From Urbifossiella sp046350095 (GTDB lineage: Bacteria; Planctomycetota; Planctomycetia; Gemmatales; Gemmataceae), in NCBI GenBank assembly GCA_046350095.1, contig JAXMBA010000002.1:682001-746000 (forward strand): a DNA stretch of 64,000 nt. Direction: 5' to 3'. The notes beneath the pieces were generated by a model that ran no database searches, was not told the origin of the DNA, and worked only from the letters and a program-made list of their open reading frames with translations. Made by a program: the position numbers and the translations under genes. Shown here one piece after another: positions 59,952 to 64,000 of the stretch (positions within the stretch are counted from its first letter, which is position 1; every line of letters begins with the position of its first letter).

Positions 59952-60601
59952 CGCTGTGTCTCCGCCGCCGAACCAGTGATTAGATTGCGCCGGCGCGACC
60001 TATCACGAGAGGCCGATCAGACCACGCCCGTCGGCGCAAGTCAAGCGCCCTGGGTGCCGGACTTACGGCGACGCCGGCCGCCGCCGGGCGCGCGACCTAT
60101 CCCACTAACGCACCACGCGCCGTACCGGCTCGGGGCTTGGGGCTGAACCACTGGTTCGATTGCCGCTTCACAATCTCTCACATCCCGCCGTCGGAACCGC
60201 CACACCGGCTGTAACCGCCGAGTGTCCCGGCCGCTCCCGGCCACGGTCAAGCCGAAACCCACGCAATCGATCCTGCTCACGCAACTTGCGAAGCCCTCCG
60301 CTCGCCGACCCCCTGGCTCGCCCGGACCGGCGCGGCGTACCACATCCACACCATCGGACCGCACCGACCGGCGCACGTCAACCCCCCAGGGTGCGGACGT
60401 TGCGCCGATGCCGCGGACCGGTCGGGCGTGCCGCCTCTCCCATGACCGGACCGCAGGCCAGGCCGGTTCCGCCTCCGCCGGCGAACCGGGCGGAGGTTCG
60501 GCATCCGGTCAGCCGGTCCATTTTCCGGCGACCACGACAACGCGTACTCGCACGCGCGGGTGGCGTCGGGTAGCATCGCGGCACCCCCCGAGGGCTCCGC
60601 C
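59952..60601. other. intergenic region
   Basis: This is 650 bases without a supportable gene. Short frames on both strands have low-complexity products. It must contain the promoter of the esterase at 60602 and of the SUKH gene. Confidence 0.3.
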
Positions 60602-62713
60602 ATGACCCGCCTCCTCCCCGCCGGCCTCGTCGCGCTCCTCCTCGCCGCCCCCGCCGCGGCCCAGCAACCCGACCTCGCCCGCAACCGCAAGCAGCTCGAC
60701 GCCTACTTCCGCGCCCACGTCAAACAGATCAACGACGCCTGCCTCGCCGAGCTCACCACGAAGGACGCCTGGGAGAAGCAGCGGCCCGAACTGCGCCGCC
60801 AGTTCCTCGACATGATGGGCCTCCACCCGCTGCCGCCGCGGACGCCGCTGAACGCCGTCGTCACCGGCACCACCGACGGCGGCACGTTCACCGTCGAGCG
60901 GCTCCACTTCCAGTCGATGCCCGGCCTGTACGTCACCGCCAACCTGTACCTGCCGAAGCGCCGCGCCGGCCGGTTGCCCACCGTCCTCTACGTGTGCGGC
61001 CACGGCAACGTGGTCATCGACGGCGTCTCGTACGGCAGCAAGGTCCACTACCAGTACCACCCGAGCTGGTTCGCGTCGAACGGCTACGCCTGCCTGATCC
61101 TCGACACCGTCGAGCTGGCCGAGATCCGCGGCGACCACCACGGCACGCACGGCGCGAAGATGTGGTGGTGGCAGAGCCGCGGCTACACCCCCGCCGGCGT
61201 CGAGCTGTGGAACGCCATGCGCGCCCTCGACTACCTCGAAACCCGCCCCGAGGTCGATGCGTCGAAGATCGGCGTGACCGGCCGCTCCGGCGGCGGCGCG
61301 ACCAGCTGGTGGGTCGCGGCCGCGGACGAGCGCGTGAAGGCGGTCGTGCCCGTGGCCGGCATCGCCGACCTGCACGCGCACCTGGTGGAAGCCCCGGCGC
61401 CGCGGCTCGCCGACGGCGTAATCGCGGGGCACTGCGACTGCATGTACCAGGTGAACACGTACCGCTGGGACTACGCGCAGGTGGCGGCACTGATCGCCCC
61501 GCGGCCGCTGCTCCTGGGCAACTCCGACCAGGACGACATCTTCCCCGTCGCGGGCTACCGCCGCCTCGCGGACAAGGCCCGCAAGGTGTACGACCTGTAC
61601 GGCGCGGGCGAGAAGTTCCAGCTGCTCGAAACGAAGGGGCCGCACACCGACACGCCGGAACTGCACCGCGGCATCAACGCCTGGATGGCCCGGTGGCTCA
61701 AGAACGACACGACGGAGCAGCCCGCCCCGGACCTGACGAAGCGGTTCGAGCCGAAGCAGCTGAAGGTGTTCGACACGCTCCCCGAGCCGCGGCGGAACGA
61801 AACGATCCACGAGACGTTCGTGCCCGCGGCGACGTTCGAGCCGCCGGCCGACGCGGAAAAGCTGAAGGCGCGCCGCGAGCAAGTCTGGGACGCCCTCCGA
61901 GAGCACACGTTTATCTCCGGGCGCGAGTCGCTCCCGCGGGGTGAGCGGAGGATTGCGGCCGACGTCACGCACGACGGCGTGCGCCTGCGGGCCATCGACT
62001 TCGCGCCCGACGTCCACACGAACCTGCGCGTCTGGCTGGCGACCGCCGCCGGAGTGGACGAGCCGGCCGAGGTGATCTTCAGCGTGCTGGACGACGCCGG
62101 GTACAAGGACTGGTGCGAGCAGTTCGGCCCGCACTTCGCCGAGGTGCTGCGCTACTCCGGGAAGCTGACGCGGAACGACGCCATGTTCGCGCAGAACCGG
62201 GCGGCGATGGGGCGGGAGAAGTGGGGCTTCGCGGCCGTCGCCCCGCGCGGCATCGGGCCGACGCGCTGGGCCGAGCCCGGCAGCAAGGAGGACATTCACA
62301 TCCGCCGCCGCTTCCCGCTGATCGGCCAGACTCTCGACGGCCAGCGGGTGCTCGACGTGGAACACGCCCTGAGCGCGGTCTGGGTGGCGGCGAAGCCCAT
62401 CGCCGAGGACAAGGACCGCAAGATTACCGTCCAGGGCAAGGGTGAGTCGGCGGCGCTGGCGCTGTACGCCGGCGGCCGGGCGTGGGACTCGAAGCTCGAC
62501 CTGTGGAACCTGCCGACGAGCCACCGCACCGGGCCGCAGCTGCTGAACGTGTTGCGTCACACGGACATTCCCGAGCAGGTGGCGCTGACGGCGGCCGTGG
62601 TGCCGGTGACGCTCCACGTCGTGGCCGAGGCCGACCGGTCGGCGTGGGCCGAAGCCGTGCGCGTGAGCGCGGCGACGGGCGGGCGGCTGACGGTGAAGGT
62701 GGGCGGGGAGTGA
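60602..62713 (+). CDS. secreted acetyl-xylan-esterase-like alpha/beta hydrolase
   Basis: This 703-residue protein has a signal peptide (LLPAGLVALLLAAPAAAQQP). Its first half is an alpha/beta hydrolase: the GRSGGGATSWW nucleophile elbow near 226, NSDQDDIFPV supplying the acid and KGPHTDTPEL the His. The second half repeats hydrolase-like segments without an obvious nucleophile (PAATFEPPADAEKLKARREQ), so it is probably structural. The ATG at 60602 is used because the signal peptide begins there. The enzyme probably removes acetyl or other ester groups from plant or algal polysaccharide. Confidence 0.8.
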   Translation: MTRLLPAGLVALLLAAPAAAQQPDLARNRKQLDAYFRAHVKQINDACLAELTTKDAWEKQRPELRRQFLDMMGLHPLPPRTPLNAVVTGTTDGGTFTVERLHFQSMPGLYVTANLYLPKRRAGRLPTVLYVCGHGNVVIDGVSYGSKVHYQYHPSWFASNGYACLILDTVELAEIRGDHHGTHGAKMWWWQSRGYTPAGVELWNAMRALDYLETRPEVDASKIGVTGRSGGGATSWWVAAADERVKAVVPVAGIADLHAHLVEAPAPRLADGVIAGHCDCMYQVNTYRWDYAQVAALIAPRPLLLGNSDQDDIFPVAGYRRLADKARKVYDLYGAGEKFQLLETKGPHTDTPELHRGINAWMARWLKNDTTEQPAPDLTKRFEPKQLKVFDTLPEPRRNETIHETFVPAATFEPPADAEKLKARREQVWDALREHTFISGRESLPRGERRIAADVTHDGVRLRAIDFAPDVHTNLRVWLATAAGVDEPAEVIFSVLDDAGYKDWCEQFGPHFAEVLRYSGKLTRNDAMFAQNRAAMGREKWGFAAVAPRGIGPTRWAEPGSKEDIHIRRRFPLIGQTLDGQRVLDVEHALSAVWVAAKPIAEDKDRKITVQGKGESAALALYAGGRAWDSKLDLWNLPTSHRTGPQLLNVLRHTDIPEQVALTAAVVPVTLHVVAEADRSAWAEAVRVSAATGGRLTVKVGGE

Positions 62714-62725
62714 CCCCCCGAGCGG

Positions 62726-62780
62726 GCCCCGTCAGGGGTCGGAGCGGCGGCGCGCGGCCGTCTCGGAGCCCTGACGGTGC
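62726..62780. terminator. hairpin after the esterase gene
   Basis: GCCCCGTCAGGG (62726-62737) pairs with CCCTGACGGTGC (62769-62780) with one mismatch. It begins 12 bases after the esterase stop codon. No T run follows. Confidence 0.45.
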
Positions 62781-63012
62781 CGGCTCGGAGTCACTTCGAC
62801 GCTCGACACTGCGACCGACCAAAATGTTTCCGCGACCCGGTGGGAGGGTCGCCGGAAACAATAATTCCGCCCCGAACGACGAAATCGCCGGATTCGCGCT
62901 TGCTTTCCCGCGGGCGGGTGGGCGGGCGCTCGCCCCGTCGTTACACTGACGATGGCCGACTTCCCGGCCAACCCGTTGTTACCCCACCACTCCCGAACCC
63001 GAGGACGCTCCG

Positions 63013-63357
63013 ATGGCCGAAGAAACCCCCGCCCCCGCCCCCGCCGCACAGGGCCAGGGCCAGCAGATCCAGGTCTCGATCAACGACGCCGACATGGCGT
63101 CCGTGTACGTCAACTTCTTCCGGGTGACCGGCAACCCCGACGAGGTGTTGCTGGACCTCGGCATGTACTCCCAGGTGATGGGGGCGGCCGGCCCGGAGCC
63201 GATCGAGCTGAGCCACCGGCTCGTCATGAACTTCGTCACGGCCAAGAAGCTGGCCGAGGTGCTGCGGGTGGTCGTCGCCCGGCACGAGCAGGCGTTCGGC
63301 GTGGTCGAGCTCGACCCGAACCGCCGCCTCCGCGTCCAGCCGCCGACCGCCCGCTAA
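63013..63357 (+). CDS. DUF3467 family protein
   Basis: This 114-residue protein has a disordered Ala/Pro start and then the DUF3467 body: ASVYVNFFRVTGNPDEVLLD, LSHRLVMNFVTAKKLAEVL. Members are small proteins found in many bacteria and their role is unknown. The ATG at 63013 is used. A perfect hairpin follows at 63435-63465, before pyrF. Confidence 0.8.
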   Translation: MAEETPAPAPAAQGQGQQIQVSINDADMASVYVNFFRVTGNPDEVLLDLGMYSQVMGAAGPEPIELSHRLVMNFVTAKKLAEVLRVVVARHEQAFGVVELDPNRRLRVQPPTAR

Positions 63358-63434
63358 GTGTCACGGGTTGAACAGCAACGACAGGCGAGCCCCCCGCCGA
63401 AGGGGTAACGGCGGGCGGGCGGGCCGAACCGGCC

Positions 63435-63465
63435 GGGGCCGGGGTTCTTCGAGAACCCCGGCCCC
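63435..63465 (+). terminator. hairpin upstream of pyrF
   Basis: GGGGCCGGGGTTC and its perfect complement pair with a short TTCGA-type loop. It may end the DUF3467 transcript or attenuate read-through into pyrF, which begins 23 bases later. Confidence 0.55.
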
Positions 63466-63487
63466 AACCATTTCCGGAGGGTGAATC

Positions 63488-64000
63488 ATGGGTTCCTTCG
63501 CCGACCGCCTCGCCGCCGCCGTCCGCCGCCACGGGCCGCTGTGCGTCGGCATCGACCCGCGCTGGGAGTCGCTTCCCGCGTCCGTCCGCGCCGCGGTAGC
63601 GCACCTGCCGCCGGGCGAGCAGCCCGCCGCGGCCTACGAGGCGTTCGGCCGCCGCGTGCTGGAGTTGGTGCGGCCGCACGCCGGCGTGGTGAAGCCGCAG
63701 GCCGCGTTCTTCGAGCAGGCCGGCCCCGCGGGCCTGGCCGCGCTGCAACGGCTCATGTCCGCCGCGAAGGAACTCGGCTTCGTCACCATCCTCGACGCCA
63801 AGCGCGGCGACATCGCCAGCACCGCGGCCGCCTACGCCGACGCCGCGTTCGGCCCGGTGTGGGACGCCGACTCGCTGACGATCAACCCGTACCTCGGCCG
63901 CGACGCGGTGGAGCCGTTCCTGACCGCGGCGCAGGCGGCCGGCCGCGGCGTGTTCGTGCTGGTGCGCACGAGCAACCCCGGCGCGGGGCTGTTCCAGGAT
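63488..64000 (+). CDS. pyrF: orotidine 5'-phosphate decarboxylase, partial
   Basis: The first 171 residues are present and the gene runs off the right edge. It has LCVGIDPRWESLP at the N-terminus and the catalytic LDAKRGDIASTAAAYADAAF, then SLTINPYLGRDAVEPF. This is the longer (type 2) OMP decarboxylase of bacteria such as Myxococcus and planctomycetes. It carries out the last step of UMP synthesis in the cytoplasm. The ATG at 63488 has CGGAGG eight bases upstream. Confidence 0.93.
   Translation, partial: MGSFADRLAAAVRRHGPLCVGIDPRWESLPASVRAAVAHLPPGEQPAAAYEAFGRRVLELVRPHAGVVKPQAAFFEQAGPAGLAALQRLMSAAKELGFVTILDAKRGDIASTAAAYADAAFGPVWDADSLTINPYLGRDAVEPFLTAAQAAGRGVFVLVRTSNPGAGLFQD

Overview
The window is about 67-70% G+C with strongly GC-ending codons. 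Several families point to a planctomycete of the Gemmataceae type: two DUF1580 proteins, an ECF sigma factor carrying a transmembrane segment and a long C-terminal region, secreted alpha/beta hydrolases and DUF3467. This assignment is inferred from gene content, because no rRNA is present.

Layout. (1) 1-1378: host-like hydrolases. (2) About 2000-24900: accessory DNA. It starts with a phage-like module on the + strand (DUF1580, ParB-like nuclease, DEAH helicase, DnaB N-domain protein, terminase small subunit, and a terminase large subunit split into two genes). An IS630 remnant, a Schlafen/AlbA_2 protein and a run of unknown proteins follow. The region ends with a decayed type I restriction-modification locus: hsdM is broken, hsdS is almost entirely deleted, and hsdR is intact beside a very large RecB-like nuclease/SF1 helicase. 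(3) About 25000-26733: a tyrosine integrase with its own recognisable end repeats. (4) 26690-49904: a 23.2-kb element bounded by 44-bp direct repeats of the 3' half of tRNA-Phe. From right to left it carries an integrase, a zinc-ribbon protein, DUF1580, a ParB-TOPRIM protein, a TOPRIM primase, a AAA ATPase, small proteins, a PLD-like protein, terminase small and large subunits, then a complete type I-B (MYXAN/Dev lineage) CRISPR-Cas operon (cas6-cas3-cas8-cas7-cas5-cas4/cas1-cas2) and an array of 63 repeats and 62 spacers. (5) 49863-64000: host genes (tRNA-Phe, sigma factor, M41-like peptidase, FAD oxidoreductase, class V aminotransferase, secreted proteins, SUKH protein, DUF3467, pyrF).

How it fits together. 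The CRISPR-Cas locus lies inside an integrated mobile element with phage-type replication and DNA-packaging genes but no capsid, portal or tail gene. This resembles a phage satellite or a reduced prophage that carries an adaptive immune system. Conserved integrase arm-type repeats at both ends of this element, and a parallel arrangement around the neighbouring integrase, support tandem insertion at one tRNA gene. All cas genes and the array point leftward. The leader lies between cas2 and the array, and the oldest, degenerate repeat is at the left end beside the att copy.

Functions are called from motifs and family resemblance read by eye. No database search was possible.
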